The notes beneath the pieces were generated by a model. That model saw only the letters and a list, made by a program, of their open reading frames with translations, made no database searches and was not told the DNA's origin. Shown here in pieces: positions 50,558-59,783 of a DNA stretch of 64,000 nt. A program made the translations under genes and the position numbers. The stretch comes from Arsukibacterium sp. UBA5043 (GTDB taxonomy: Bacteria > Pseudomonadota > Gammaproteobacteria > Enterobacterales > Alteromonadaceae): the NCBI GenBank assembly GCA_002415085.1, contig DIBV01000016.1, positions 86,517 to 150,516 of the forward strand, read 5' to 3'. How positions within the stretch are numbered: the first letter of the stretch is position 1; each line of letters opens with the position of its first letter.

Positions 50558-51874
50558 ATGAAATATCTGAGTTTTATTGTCGCATTATTACTATCCTTGC
50601 TGGTATTTTCAGCATTAAATGCCCCGGCGCGGGAATTACCCGCTGCCAGCCCGATTAAGCCAGAGCAACTGGCGTCGGACATGCCGCTTACTGCTCAGCT
50701 GGACACTATAGTACTGGGTTCAGGCTGCTTTTGGGGTGCTGAGATGCGCTACGAAAAGCTGGCTGGTGTCGTTGATGCCGTATCCGGTTATGCAGATGGT
50801 AAAGGAGTGGAGCCGAATTATCGGGCTATTACAAAGCATAGTAATAAAATGAACCCCAACAACCATGCTGAAGTGGTACAGGTAACGTTTAATCCGCAAC
50901 AAATCAGCCTTGAAACCTTGCTGCAACATTACTTTGAAAGTCATGACCCGACCCAGCTTAACCGCCAGGGTAATGATGTCGGCACCCAGTACCGCTCCAT
51001 TATTCTGACCAACAGCGCCGAGCAATACGCTCGGGCTGAGGCAGTGATGCAGCAGTATCAGCCGTTATTAACCGCCGCCGGCTATGGCCAGATTGTGACG
51101 CAGTTAAAACCGCTGTCAGAATTTTTTCCAGCCGAGGCGTATCATCAGGATTATATTGCCAAAAACCCGAATGGTTACTGCCCGGATCACTCCACCGGGG
51201 TGCGCTTTAACCGCGATACGCCAGCACAGACTGCAGCAGTGGATAACAGCGCAATGCTAAACGGCAAGCACATTTTGGTGATCGATTCTGAAAGCTACTG
51301 TCCATATTGCGAAAAGTTTAAAGCAGAGGTTGCCAGCACCTACATGGGTGACATTCCGATGCATTTCCGGTTTGCCAGCCAGCTTAAGGACTTGTCAATT
51401 ACATCACCAACCTGGGCTACACCTACTATTATATTGCTCCAAGATGGCCAAGAGGTTTATAGCCGACAGGGCTTCTTGTCTGCGGATGAGTTTTATTTGC
51501 TGTTAGGTAAATTTAAACTGGGTGACAGTGAGGCATTCGATGTGGCTTTTGATGAGGGAACTGATCAGCGGTTTTGCAAAGAATATGAAATATTTAACAA
51601 CACCCCCGATGGCGTTTTCATCGATAAACTCAGTGGTGCACCACTATTTGACACCCGCGATCGCTTTAACTCAAATAGTGGCTGGTTATCCTTTACCAGA
51701 CCGGTTAAGGATGCCGTGGTCGAAAAACCGGATAACCGTTATGGCATACGCCGCACAGAGATCCGCGCTAAAGTTTCCGGCATTCATTTAGGCCACGTGT
51801 TTAATGACGGCCCCAATGGTCGTCCCCGCTATTGCATCAACGCCACTGTGCTGGAGTTTAAACCACGGACATAA
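50558..51874 (+). CDS. MsrA-thioredoxin-MsrB fusion, exported methionine sulfoxide reductase
   Basis: The 438-aa protein repairs both S- and R-methionine sulfoxide. It has an N-terminal signal or anchor helix (about 4-22), MsrA (about 48-215; catalytic Cys57 in GSGCFWGAE), a thioredoxin-like domain (about 232-320; CPYC at 248-251, cis-Pro in ATPTII) and MsrB (about 335-435; NSNSGWLSF and catalytic Cys426 in RYCIN). The four zinc cysteines of classical MsrB are replaced: DKLS at 356-359 and AKVS at 404-407. Neisseria PilB has the order thioredoxin-MsrA-MsrB; here the electron-donor domain lies in the middle. The ATG at 50558 follows GCAGGA; a TTG just upstream is less likely. Confidence 0.9.
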   Translation: MKYLSFIVALLLSLLVFSALNAPARELPAASPIKPEQLASDMPLTAQLDTIVLGSGCFWGAEMRYEKLAGVVDAVSGYADGKGVEPNYRAITKHSNKMNPNNHAEVVQVTFNPQQISLETLLQHYFESHDPTQLNRQGNDVGTQYRSIILTNSAEQYARAEAVMQQYQPLLTAAGYGQIVTQLKPLSEFFPAEAYHQDYIAKNPNGYCPDHSTGVRFNRDTPAQTAAVDNSAMLNGKHILVIDSESYCPYCEKFKAEVASTYMGDIPMHFRFASQLKDLSITSPTWATPTIILLQDGQEVYSRQGFLSADEFYLLLGKFKLGDSEAFDVAFDEGTDQRFCKEYEIFNNTPDGVFIDKLSGAPLFDTRDRFNSNSGWLSFTRPVKDAVVEKPDNRYGIRRTEIRAKVSGIHLGHVFNDGPNGRPRYCINATVLEFKPRT

Positions 51875-51876
51875 GA

Positions 51877-53232
51877 TCAGGCCCCGTTGCCAGCGGGGCT
51901 GTTGTTAGTGGCTGGCAGTAAGTTCTGCTCTGATGACTGGCTTAGCTCTTCATTCAGCTGCTGCTCAATAGTGGTGTCGGCGCTAACGTCTACCGCCGCG
52001 GCAACCGAGTCGGCTACCACCGGGCTTTTCGCCATTTTTGCGGGTTCATTATTATTCTGCTCAGTGCTTTTTGCTGTCATATCAGCCATATGGATCCGGT
52101 AGATAGGCTCTGGCATTTCAATACCGGCTTGATCAAAGGCGGTTTTCACCAGGCGAATTGCTTCGCTGCGGGCTTTTAAAAAATCGGTCTGCCGTTGGTC
52201 AATCCAGGCCAGCACCCGCACGGTTACTGCGCTGTCACCCAGCTCCAGCACCAGAACCCGGGGCCGGGGTTCAGCCAGAATGCCGGGCATATCGGCTAAC
52301 GTGCTTATTGCCAACGCTCTTACCCTGACCAGATCAAGCTCTACCGATACACCAACATTAAATTCAAAGCGGCGCAGTGGATTGCGGGTGAAATTGGTCA
52401 TCGGTGAGGTAATTATCTGACTGTTAGGAATGCGTAAATGATTGCCGTCTAAGGTCATTAGCACCGTATCGCGCGAGGTTAGCCGCATCACTTTGCCGGT
52501 CATGTCGTCAACCTGAATAAAATCACCAATGGCAAAAGGGTTGCGGGTGCTGAGCAGTACCCCGGCCAGATAGTTTTCGACAATATTGCGAAAAGCAAAC
52601 CCCAGCGCGATACCAATAACACCGGCTACTCCCAGCATGGCACTAACCAGTGCGGTGGCATCAAGCAGTTCCAGCGCAATTAAAATACCAATACTGGTAA
52701 CAATCAACCGCACAAAACGCATACCGAGGTTGGTGGCCAATTCGCTAAGGCCGACCCGGCGCAATAAAGCATTGCGCCTCGATAGCCAACTGCCCAGCAA
52801 TGAAAACAGCACAACGGCCAGCACAGCGAGTAACAACAACGGTAACATTTGCACTGTAGTGCCGAGCATCTCCCGGAATTTTTCGGCAGCCGGCGCCAGG
52901 CGCGAGCGCACTGCCAATTGTTCCTGTAACTGATTTTGAACATGAACCACCCCTTCCAGCCTGTTGGCAATGGTGGTTATTTCATTTCTCAGCTGAGCGC
53001 TGGCGACCTCACCCTGCAGGGTGACAACTCCGGCCTGCACCGTTATTTCAATATGCTCCAAACCAGAGATTGACCCGGTTATCTGTGTTAAGCGGGTGGC
53101 AATCTCTTGATCCTGCGGCGCATTAACAACTTTTATTTCCGTGGCAGGTTGCCCGTTGTCACTCTGCTGAGCAACAACGCCGGGGCATCCCCAGATGCCA
53201 ATGAATAGTATCAGTAATAACCATTGCCGCAT
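51877..53232 (-). CDS. MscS-family mechanosensitive channel with BON domain
   Basis: The 451-aa protein should gate ions and small solutes in response to membrane tension. It has a signal peptide, a periplasmic BON-like domain (about 45-105; ITVQAGVVTLQGEV), three transmembrane helices including the pore-lining LGVAGVIGIALGFAFRN, the MscS beta domain (GDFIQVDDMTGKVMRL) and a C-terminal alpha/beta domain, followed by a low-complexity Ala/Ser/Gln tail (about 390-451). It converges on the Msr fusion with 2 bp between stops. The ATG has a strong GGAGGGA site. Confidence 0.92.
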   Translation of the reverse strand: MRQWLLLILFIGIWGCPGVVAQQSDNGQPATEIKVVNAPQDQEIATRLTQITGSISGLEHIEITVQAGVVTLQGEVASAQLRNEITTIANRLEGVVHVQNQLQEQLAVRSRLAPAAEKFREMLGTTVQMLPLLLLAVLAVVLFSLLGSWLSRRNALLRRVGLSELATNLGMRFVRLIVTSIGILIALELLDATALVSAMLGVAGVIGIALGFAFRNIVENYLAGVLLSTRNPFAIGDFIQVDDMTGKVMRLTSRDTVLMTLDGNHLRIPNSQIITSPMTNFTRNPLRRFEFNVGVSVELDLVRVRALAISTLADMPGILAEPRPRVLVLELGDSAVTVRVLAWIDQRQTDFLKARSEAIRLVKTAFDQAGIEMPEPIYRIHMADMTAKSTEQNNNEPAKMAKSPVVADSVAAAVDVSADTTIEQQLNEELSQSSEQNLLPATNNSPAGNGA

Positions 53233-53315
53233 TATCCCTCCGGCTTAAGCCTATTTTTCAGTAAGCTAACTATAGCAGCCTGTTGGCTACGGCTCACGGT
53301 TATAGCTGCAGCTGG

Positions 53316-55946
53316 TTATCCCGAGTTACGCATGCCTGCAGCGATACCGGCGATACTGACCATCAACGCCCGGCTGATCATCGGATTTACCCGCTCAGGC
53401 TGATGACGGACCCGGTTTAACAGTTCAGCCTGCAAAATATGCAGCGGGTCAACATAGGTATTGCGCAGCATAATCGACTCGCGGATCCAGCTCTCGTTGG
53501 CCATCAGGGTGTCGCTATGGATAAGCTTTAACAGCAATTCACGGTCGGCGGTTAACTGTGACCTGAGCTCCTGCCCTAAATGCTGTAACTCTTCCGGCAC
53601 CAGTACCTTGTCATAGTAGGCAGCAATTTCAACGTCGGCTTTTAAAAATACCATTTCCAGCATCGACATCCGGGTGGCGAAAAACGGCCATTGCTGCTGC
53701 ATTTCATCCAGCAGTGCTGTTTTATTCTGTTCACTGGCTTTAGCCAGCGCTGAGCCGGCACCCAGCCAGGCTGGCAGCATTAAGCGGTTTTGCGACCAGG
53801 CAAATTGCCACGGTATCGCCCGCAGGCTTTCCACGCCGCCAGTCGGGTTACGCTTGGCTGGCCGGCTGCCCAGCGGCAACTGGCCCAGCTCCTGCTCAGG
53901 TGTGGCGGCACGAAAATAAGCCACAAAGTCTTTATTGTGGCGCACCACGGCACGATAAGCTTCACATGAGTCGTCGGCCAGCTGCTGCATCATTTCGCGC
54001 CAGCTTTGCCTAGGCACCGGCGGCGGCAGCAATAAGCCTTCCAGCACAGCACTGGCATACAGCGCCAGGCTGCGCTGCGCTAGTTTTGGCAAACCAAATT
54101 TAAAGCGGATCATCTCGCCTTGTTCGGTAACCCGCAGCCCGCCGGCCAGCGAGCCCGGTGGTTGCGATAAAATAGCCGCATGGGCCGGGCCGCCGCCACG
54201 GCCAATAGTGCCGCCGCGGCCATGAAACAGGGTTAGTTGAACTTTGGCCTGCTGGCAAATGGCCACTAAGGCTTCCTGAGCGCTATACTGGGCCCAGGCG
54301 GCGGCAAAAACGCCAGCGTCTTTGGCCGAGTCAGAGTAACCAATCATTACTTCCTGTTTGCCGTTGATGTAACCGCGATACCAGTCGATACTGAGCAAGC
54401 GCTGCATGCAATCCGGTGCATTCTGCAAGTCGCTTAACGTTTCAAACAGTGGCGCTACCGGCATCGGGAAACTGCTACCGGCTTCTTTGAGCAATAATTG
54501 CACCGCCAGCACATCAGAGGGTTTTCCGGCCATCGAAATGACGTAGGTACTCAGGGCTTCGCTGCCATGGCGGGCCACGATGTCACAAGTGTCCAGTACC
54601 TCCTGAGCATCGTCAGACGGCTGCCAGTGTTTTGGAAATAATGGCCGGCGGTTGGCCAGTTCAGCCAGCAAAAAGGCCTGGCGGGCGCTTTCGTCCCAGG
54701 CGCTGTAATCGCCCAAGCCAAGATGCCGGGTTAATTCAGCAAATACCTGAGCATGGCGGCCGGCATCCTGACGGATATCCAGCTTTAACAGGGTTAAACC
54801 AAACGCATAGGCGCGGCGGATGGTATCCAGCAAGCGGCCATTGGCGATCACAGCCATACCGCAGTCGAGCAATGACTGGTAACACAACAGTAAGGGTTGC
54901 AGCAGTTGTTTATTGTGCCAGATTAAGTTGTCTGGCCGCTGCAGCCGGTCATGTTTCAGCGCCTCGGTTAGCCAGTCGCGACTGCGCAGCAGGCCACTTT
55001 GCAACTGGTTCAGCACCAGCCGATAAGGCTCACTGGCCTCACCCGCTGCTGCCCGCAGCGCATCATTAGCTTGCGACATCGACAATTCACTGCTGAGATT
55101 ATCTAAATCTGCGGCAAATAAATCGGCAGCTTTCCAACGGCTTAGCAACAGCACCTGGCGGGTTACTTTGGCGGTAACAAAGGGGTTACCGTCACGATCG
55201 CCGCCCATCCAGGATGAAAACTTTACCGGCGCCGCGTCCGGTGCCAGGCCCAAACCTGTCGCGCTCAGCAGTTTCTGATCCAGCTCCCGTAAAAAGTCCG
55301 GAATGGCTTGCCATAACGAGCTTTCGATCACCGCAAAACCTGATTTGGCTTCATCAACCGGCGTCGGTCGTTGCTCCCGAATTTCATTGGTGTGCCAGGC
55401 CTGAGCAATAAGTTCGCTTAATCTCATTTCTACTTGTTGTTGCCGGGTCGCAGGTAAATCCTGTTCCAGTTCAGTTAAGCAGCCGGCAATCTCCGTCAGT
55501 TTATGAATAAGCGTGCGGCGCGACACTTCAGTGGGGTGGGCGGTCAGCACCAGCTCAATGGACAAATCCGCTACTGCTTTCTTAACCTGGTCGCCGGCAA
55601 TTTTTTTGTCGTCGAGCAAATTGAATAATTCGTGAAGTGGCTCCGGTTTCTCAATGCTGGCGTGGCCAATCCGACTGATGGTGTGATGCTGTTCGGCTAA
55701 ATTAGCCAGGTTTAAAAACTGGGCAAAAGCGCGGGCCACTGGCAATAATTCATCGTCGCTCAGGCTACGCAGTACCTGTTTCAGCTTATCGGCCTGCAGC
55801 TCTTCTCCCTGGCGCGCCGCCTTGGAAAGCATCCGGATTTGCTCGACCCGTTCCAGTAAGGCATCACCCAGCTGGTTACGAATCGTGTCACCCAGCTGAG
55901 TACCCAGCAAGCCAACATTAGTTTTTAGTGCAGCGTAATGGTCCAT
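53316..55946 (-). CDS. ppc: Phosphoenolpyruvate carboxylase
   Basis: Ppc carboxylates phosphoenolpyruvate to oxaloacetate, refilling the TCA cycle. The 876-aa protein matches the usual bacterial length. Catalytic His lies in VLTAHPTEVSRRT, and FSSWMGGDRDGNPFVT, GYSDSAKDAG and FHGRGGTIGRGGGP are the standard substrate loops. The C-terminus RNSG is the canonical ending (MRNTG-type). The ATG has a GGAGAC site. It is monocistronic by spacing. Confidence 0.97.
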   Translation of the reverse strand: MDHYAALKTNVGLLGTQLGDTIRNQLGDALLERVEQIRMLSKAARQGEELQADKLKQVLRSLSDDELLPVARAFAQFLNLANLAEQHHTISRIGHASIEKPEPLHELFNLLDDKKIAGDQVKKAVADLSIELVLTAHPTEVSRRTLIHKLTEIAGCLTELEQDLPATRQQQVEMRLSELIAQAWHTNEIREQRPTPVDEAKSGFAVIESSLWQAIPDFLRELDQKLLSATGLGLAPDAAPVKFSSWMGGDRDGNPFVTAKVTRQVLLLSRWKAADLFAADLDNLSSELSMSQANDALRAAAGEASEPYRLVLNQLQSGLLRSRDWLTEALKHDRLQRPDNLIWHNKQLLQPLLLCYQSLLDCGMAVIANGRLLDTIRRAYAFGLTLLKLDIRQDAGRHAQVFAELTRHLGLGDYSAWDESARQAFLLAELANRRPLFPKHWQPSDDAQEVLDTCDIVARHGSEALSTYVISMAGKPSDVLAVQLLLKEAGSSFPMPVAPLFETLSDLQNAPDCMQRLLSIDWYRGYINGKQEVMIGYSDSAKDAGVFAAAWAQYSAQEALVAICQQAKVQLTLFHGRGGTIGRGGGPAHAAILSQPPGSLAGGLRVTEQGEMIRFKFGLPKLAQRSLALYASAVLEGLLLPPPVPRQSWREMMQQLADDSCEAYRAVVRHNKDFVAYFRAATPEQELGQLPLGSRPAKRNPTGGVESLRAIPWQFAWSQNRLMLPAWLGAGSALAKASEQNKTALLDEMQQQWPFFATRMSMLEMVFLKADVEIAAYYDKVLVPEELQHLGQELRSQLTADRELLLKLIHSDTLMANESWIRESIMLRNTYVDPLHILQAELLNRVRHQPERVNPMISRALMVSIAGIAAGMRNSG

Positions 55947-56085
55947 TAGGTTGTCTCCATGGTGACAGTTAGCACTACCCTAGCCTGTTCTTAATTGGTA
56001 CTCAACACTGATAGATTACCAAAGCAGCAACGAGATTGGTCAGACCAAATTACCAGGACGATTTAAATCATTTTGCTAATGAGCG

Positions 56086-56113
56086 GGAATAAATCGTCAG
56101 GCTGGGCCGTTAT
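56086..56113 (+). promoter_or_regulatory. ECF-type promoter for the Ala-rich protein/barrel operon
   Basis: GGAATA (56086-56091) and CGTTAT (56108-56113) are separated by 16 bp and end 36 bp before the start codon. Both hexamers and the spacing are identical to the element upstream of the ECF sigma gene at 59243. Confidence 0.7.
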
Positions 56114-56149
56114 CGCTATGTCAATCACGACAAAACGAGGAACATGACC

Positions 56150-56881
56150 ATGAAAAAGATATTAACCCCTACTTTAATTGCCTTAGCGTGTTTGTCAGCC
56201 TTTGGCCACGCAGCAGATGTTGCCGTTGCCGCGCAAAGCAATAACGATGTTCAGTTAAGCGTTAGTCAGCAACCAATGGCCACCAGCCCACTGCAGGTAT
56301 CCGGTTCAGCCAGCAGCAACCAGCAAGCCCAGGCACAAGCGAGCCCGGCGCCTGCGCCGGTGGCCGGTTCGGCAGAAACTGACAACAGCGGCGAAACCGA
56401 TGCTGAAGTTGATACCACTGCCCAAAATGAGTCAGACGACAGCGAATCAGCAACCATGCCTGAAACCTCGTTAGCCAGCAATGTTAACAGCACTACCACC
56501 AATCTGGTTGCCAACCTTGGCAATAGTAGCACAGCTCTATTAACCGACAGCTCGGCTCTGGTCGACCAAACCGTCGCCGTGGCCGCGACTTTAACCGGCG
56601 CAACCTCTGCAGCAGTCAATGCTAATACTGAATTGGCCAGCGCTGTGAGCGGCAATGCCAACAGCGCCCTGAGCTCGGTCGCTGCCCAAGCCAGTAACCA
56701 GTTGTCCGCTGCGTTAACAACCGACACCAGCGGTGCCGTTCAGCAGCAGATTATGGCTGACGCCAGCCAAATGCTGCAACAAAGCGCAAACGCTGAAGTT
56801 GCCCAAAGCGTTACTCAGGCAGTAAATGCCCAAGTCAGCAACACGGTGCGTAACACCATTAATTTATCAACCGGACTGTAA
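56150..56881 (+). CDS. Secreted Ala/Ser/Asn-rich low-complexity protein
   Basis: I do not recognise this protein family. It is 243 aa with a Sec signal peptide (about 1-22, ending GHAAD), a Gln/Ala/Pro-rich and then acidic spacer (about 30-105), and an Ala/Ser/Thr/Asn-rich helical region (about 110-243) with many small residues and no cysteine. The composition suggests an extended or coiled surface or periplasmic protein. Two ATGs are possible; the second (56150) sits 9 nt from GAGG and is preferred to 56144, which is too close. It is co-directional with the barrel gene and shares the sigma-type promoter. Confidence 0.75.
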   Translation: MKKILTPTLIALACLSAFGHAADVAVAAQSNNDVQLSVSQQPMATSPLQVSGSASSNQQAQAQASPAPAPVAGSAETDNSGETDAEVDTTAQNESDDSESATMPETSLASNVNSTTTNLVANLGNSSTALLTDSSALVDQTVAVAATLTGATSAAVNANTELASAVSGNANSALSSVAAQASNQLSAALTTDTSGAVQQQIMADASQMLQQSANAEVAQSVTQAVNAQVSNTVRNTINLSTGL

Positions 56882-56886
56882 GGCTT

Positions 56887-56914
56887 AATAAGCGCCGCTT
56901 GTGCGGCGCTTATT
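56887..56914 (+). other. Intercistronic hairpin between the Ala-rich protein and barrel genes
   Basis: A perfect 12-bp stem AATAAGCGCCGC/GCGGCGCTTATT with a TTGT loop starts 5 bp after the stop codon. There is no T run, so it may protect the upstream mRNA or terminate only partly, favouring expression of the secreted protein over the barrel. Confidence 0.7.
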
Positions 56915-56932
56915 GTATGCAGGAGAGAAATT

Positions 56933-57832
56933 ATGGCGCTTATTCAACGATGCGTACTGATCACCTTAGCGCACACGGCAATTTTTGGCAGTGGGTTAAG
57001 TCATGGTGCTGAGCCACTTAGTGTTACGGGCAAAGCCCGGCTTGGCGGTGAATATCAGTCAAATGTTAATGTCAGTGCATTGCAGCAAGCCAGTGGCCAG
57101 GCAGACAGTGCCACATTACTGGAAGCGGAACTGGCAGCAAGCTGGCAGGCAAGCGCTAACATTAAACTTGATGCCGGTTACAGTATCCAAAATAAAGCTT
57201 ATCGGCAGGCGAGTGACTTTAATACCCGTTTGCAGCTGGCTTATGTCGATGCCAGTTACCAACTGGGCCAGCATAGTGTTGGCGCCAATATTTATCATGC
57301 CAACGCTCAGCTGGATAGCGCAGCGTTTCTTAAGCTTAATCAGGCGAGTTTATACACAATGGTAAGTGGCAGTGACACCTGGTTTATCCGCCCGGCACTG
57401 ACCATGGCCAAAAAAGAGTTTGCCCGCAATGATGAGCGTGACGCCAGCACATTCAGTGCCAGTGCTGACAGCTTCTGGTTTTCTGAGTCTGGCCAGCATT
57501 TTTTTTCGATAGGTCTGGTATGGGAAGATGAAAGCAGCCGCGATAATGTGTTCAGCTATACCGCACCAGGGGCAAGAGCTAAACTCTCCAATCGTTTTAC
57601 ACTTTGGCAATATCAGCAGCAGCTACAACTTGGCGCCAGGGTAAGTCAACGCGACTATCAAACTGCTGAGCGCGCTGATACCCAGGCTGTCGTAGAGGCA
57701 AGCTGGCAAGTCAGTCTAAATCAGCATTTTGCAGTCATAGGTAAAGTTGAACATGGTGATTTCAGCTCTACCATAGACAGTGCAGATTACCGGGAAACCC
57801 GCACCGCTTTATTACTTCAGCTCGGTTTTTAA
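56933..57832 (+). CDS. Predicted outer-membrane beta-barrel protein
   Basis: The 299-aa protein has a signal peptide (about 1-26, ending SHGAE) and alternating polar/hydrophobic strands throughout, ending LLLQLGF with the terminal Phe expected for BAM-dependent insertion. The GGEYQSNVNV opening resembles barrels of the DUF560/Slam-like and related porin groups, but no TPR domain is present, so that assignment is weak. About 12-14 strands can be drawn. It follows the Ala-rich secreted gene after a hairpin, and its 3' end overlaps the convergent subtilase by 21 bp. Confidence 0.8.
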   Translation: MALIQRCVLITLAHTAIFGSGLSHGAEPLSVTGKARLGGEYQSNVNVSALQQASGQADSATLLEAELAASWQASANIKLDAGYSIQNKAYRQASDFNTRLQLAYVDASYQLGQHSVGANIYHANAQLDSAAFLKLNQASLYTMVSGSDTWFIRPALTMAKKEFARNDERDASTFSASADSFWFSESGQHFFSIGLVWEDESSRDNVFSYTAPGARAKLSNRFTLWQYQQQLQLGARVSQRDYQTAERADTQAVVEASWQVSLNQHFAVIGKVEHGDFSSTIDSADYRETRTALLLQLGF

Positions 57833-59170
57833 TGGCGCAGCAATTAAGCCATATCCAAACTGAGGATCCTTACCTTGCCCGCCTAAATCGCGGGCTTGTG
57901 CAATTAATCGCTGGCGAATTTGTGCCAACGTTATTGTTGGTTGCTGCGCCCGTAAACAGGCTATTGCAGCACTAACCACAGGCGTAGCTATTGACGTACC
58001 ACTTTGCGCAGCGACATCGCCACCTGCTCGCAGTGCGCTCACTTTTACTCCTGGTGCGGCAAAATCAATATAATCTCCCTGATTGGCCCAACGATACAGT
58101 TGCAGCTGCTGATCAACCGCTGTTACTGCCAGCACATCAGCATAGGCGGCTGGAAACAATGGCGCAGCGGCTGGGCCACCATTGCCTGCTGCCGCCACCA
58201 GTATTATCTGCTGCGCTGCTAACTGCCTTACCACTGCCGCCAGCACCGGGTTATCAGGCCCGGTCAGGCTCATATTAATCACCGTTACCTGTTCACTGGC
58301 AAGCCAGTTTAGCGCCTTAACAATATGAGAAAGCGTCGCTGATTGCTGATAAAGGTTGCTTGGATAGAATGCGCCAGCACTGTATAAGTGCAATTGAGGC
58401 AACAACGGCGAATTATTATGCTGCCCGGCCAATACCCCGGCTATCGCCGTGCCATGACCATAACTTTGTGCCATATCAGCAGGGAGGAAGTTATGCTGCG
58501 CAATGGTTAACTGACCGGACTGCTGTTGCAATGCCGGATGGCCCAGCGCAATTGCTGTATCCACCATGCCCAGTGTCACCGGTATATTGCACATCGCCGC
58601 ACGATCATTTGCCGATGTTGACTGCTCGTTCGATAGGGCTAGCTGGGGTTGGTACACATGGTTTCGCCCGGCCAGGGTTGTCAGCTCGGTTTTTAGTTTA
58701 TGGTCTAAGGCGGTGGCTGAATCCAGTTCTGCTGGCACCTTAATATTGACCAGCCGTAAGCCCAATGCTTCCAGATGATCTTCAGATTGCACCAGAGCCG
58801 GCACCTGCGGCCAGCGAGCAATTAATTGCTGCCACTCGCTAATGCTGACTAATAACAACCATTCCCGCTCTATTGCCCGAAACCCATGCTCTACCTCAAC
58901 TTCACGCCAGCGAACTTCGCCGCTTTGATTCAATACCTCCAGGGTTTGGGGTAGTACAGTTAACGGATCAGGTAAGGCTGCTTTTTCAGCTAACTGCTGT
59001 GTTAACTTATGCTGTTGCAATACCCGTTGCTGAGCCTGCGCTGCTGCCCGCTGTACAGGATCAGTGATTTGCGGCAATATCTGTGGCAACGTTTCTGTTG
59101 GCAATATCTGGCTATGGGTTTGCAACCCAACCATCAGCATAATAGCGCTAAAAATAAAATGTCGTTGCAT
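57812..59170 (-). CDS. Secreted S8 (subtilisin-like) serine protease
   Basis: The 452-aa protein has a signal peptide (about 1-20), an N-terminal region of about 160 residues that may act as a propeptide or inhibitor, and an S8 catalytic domain (about 195-445). The triad is Asp in LGMVDTAIALGHP, His in YGHGTAIAGVLAG and Ser in SGTSIATPVVSAA, with the oxyanion Asn in AAAGNGG. It lacks an obvious membrane anchor or C-terminal sorting domain. It diverges from the sigma-factor gene, and a GGAATT/CGTTTA element faces it. Confidence 0.9.
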   Translation of the reverse strand: MQRHFIFSAIMLMVGLQTHSQILPTETLPQILPQITDPVQRAAAQAQQRVLQQHKLTQQLAEKAALPDPLTVLPQTLEVLNQSGEVRWREVEVEHGFRAIEREWLLLVSISEWQQLIARWPQVPALVQSEDHLEALGLRLVNIKVPAELDSATALDHKLKTELTTLAGRNHVYQPQLALSNEQSTSANDRAAMCNIPVTLGMVDTAIALGHPALQQQSGQLTIAQHNFLPADMAQSYGHGTAIAGVLAGQHNNSPLLPQLHLYSAGAFYPSNLYQQSATLSHIVKALNWLASEQVTVINMSLTGPDNPVLAAVVRQLAAQQIILVAAAGNGGPAAAPLFPAAYADVLAVTAVDQQLQLYRWANQGDYIDFAAPGVKVSALRAGGDVAAQSGTSIATPVVSAAIACLRAQQPTITLAQIRQRLIAQARDLGGQGKDPQFGYGLIAAPLKTELK

Positions 59171-59206
59171 GATAATCCCTGTAACTTAAGCCTGTTGTTA
59201 CAACAT

Positions 59207-59233
59207 TAAACGGCTGGCATCAAAAAAAATTCC
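59207..59233 (-). promoter_or_regulatory. ECF-like promoter facing the subtilase gene
   Basis: On the minus strand GGAATT (59233-59228) and CGTTTA (59212-59207) are 15 bp apart, a near match to the GGAATA-N16-CGTTAT elements of this locus. It lies 37 bp before the subtilase start and back to back with the sigma gene promoter. Confidence 0.5.
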
Positions 59234-59242
59234 CTGGATGAT

Positions 59243-59270
59243 GGAATAACTTTTCCTGCTGAACCGTTAT
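59243..59270 (+). promoter_or_regulatory. ECF-type autoregulatory promoter of the sigma gene
   Basis: GGAATA (59243-59248), 16-bp spacer and CGTTAT (59265-59270) fit the GGAA...CGT pattern of ECF sigma promoters and lie 27 bp before the sigma start codon. The same sequence and spacing occur at 56086. Confidence 0.7.
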
Positions 59271-59297
59271 CAGGGTAAACAGGAGTATAACCTAACC

Positions 59298-59783
59298 ATG
59301 AAAGCAGAACTAAAACTACTATTGCCAGCACTACGTCGCTTTGCTTACTCGCTGACAGGCAGTATGGCCGACGCCGACGACCTGCTGCAAAACACCGTGC
59401 TGCGCTTACTGGATTCGCCGCCTGCTACCGGAATCCCCCTGCCACAATGGGCCTTTAAAATTTGCCGTAATATCTGGATAGATGATTACCGGGCCCAAAA
59501 AGTCAGGCAGCAGGCCGCAAATAAAACCGAGCTCCAGCAGGAAAACTTTACTGACGGTGAGCAGGACATGCTTAACGATATTCAATTGGCTGAGGTCAAT
59601 ACCGCGATGAACACGCTGCCGGATGAACAACGCGAAGTGTTGTCATTGGTCGCGGTGCAGGGTTTGAGTTATAACGAGGCAGCAAACATACTGGCTATTC
59701 CGGCAGGAACGATTATGAGCCGGTTAGCCAGAGCCCGGGTAGCCATGGTTAACGCCTTACAACAAAAAGGAACCCTGGCATGA
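59298..59783 (+). CDS. ECF-family RNA polymerase sigma factor
   Basis: This 161-aa protein has sigma region 2 (about 8-75; SMADADDLLQNTVLRLL and WAFKICRNIWIDDYR) and region 4 (about 105-155; LPDEQREVLSLVAVQGLSYNEAANILAIPAGTI as helix-turn-helix), and no region 1 or 3, as usual for ECF factors. The start is ATG at 59298 with AGGAG 12 nt upstream. Its stop overlaps the anti-sigma start by ATGA, the standard coupling. Likely targets within the window are its own promoter, the subtilase and the secreted-protein/barrel operon. Confidence 0.93.
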   Translation: MKAELKLLLPALRRFAYSLTGSMADADDLLQNTVLRLLDSPPATGIPLPQWAFKICRNIWIDDYRAQKVRQQAANKTELQQENFTDGEQDMLNDIQLAEVNTAMNTLPDEQREVLSLVAVQGLSYNEAANILAIPAGTIMSRLARARVAMVNALQQKGTLA

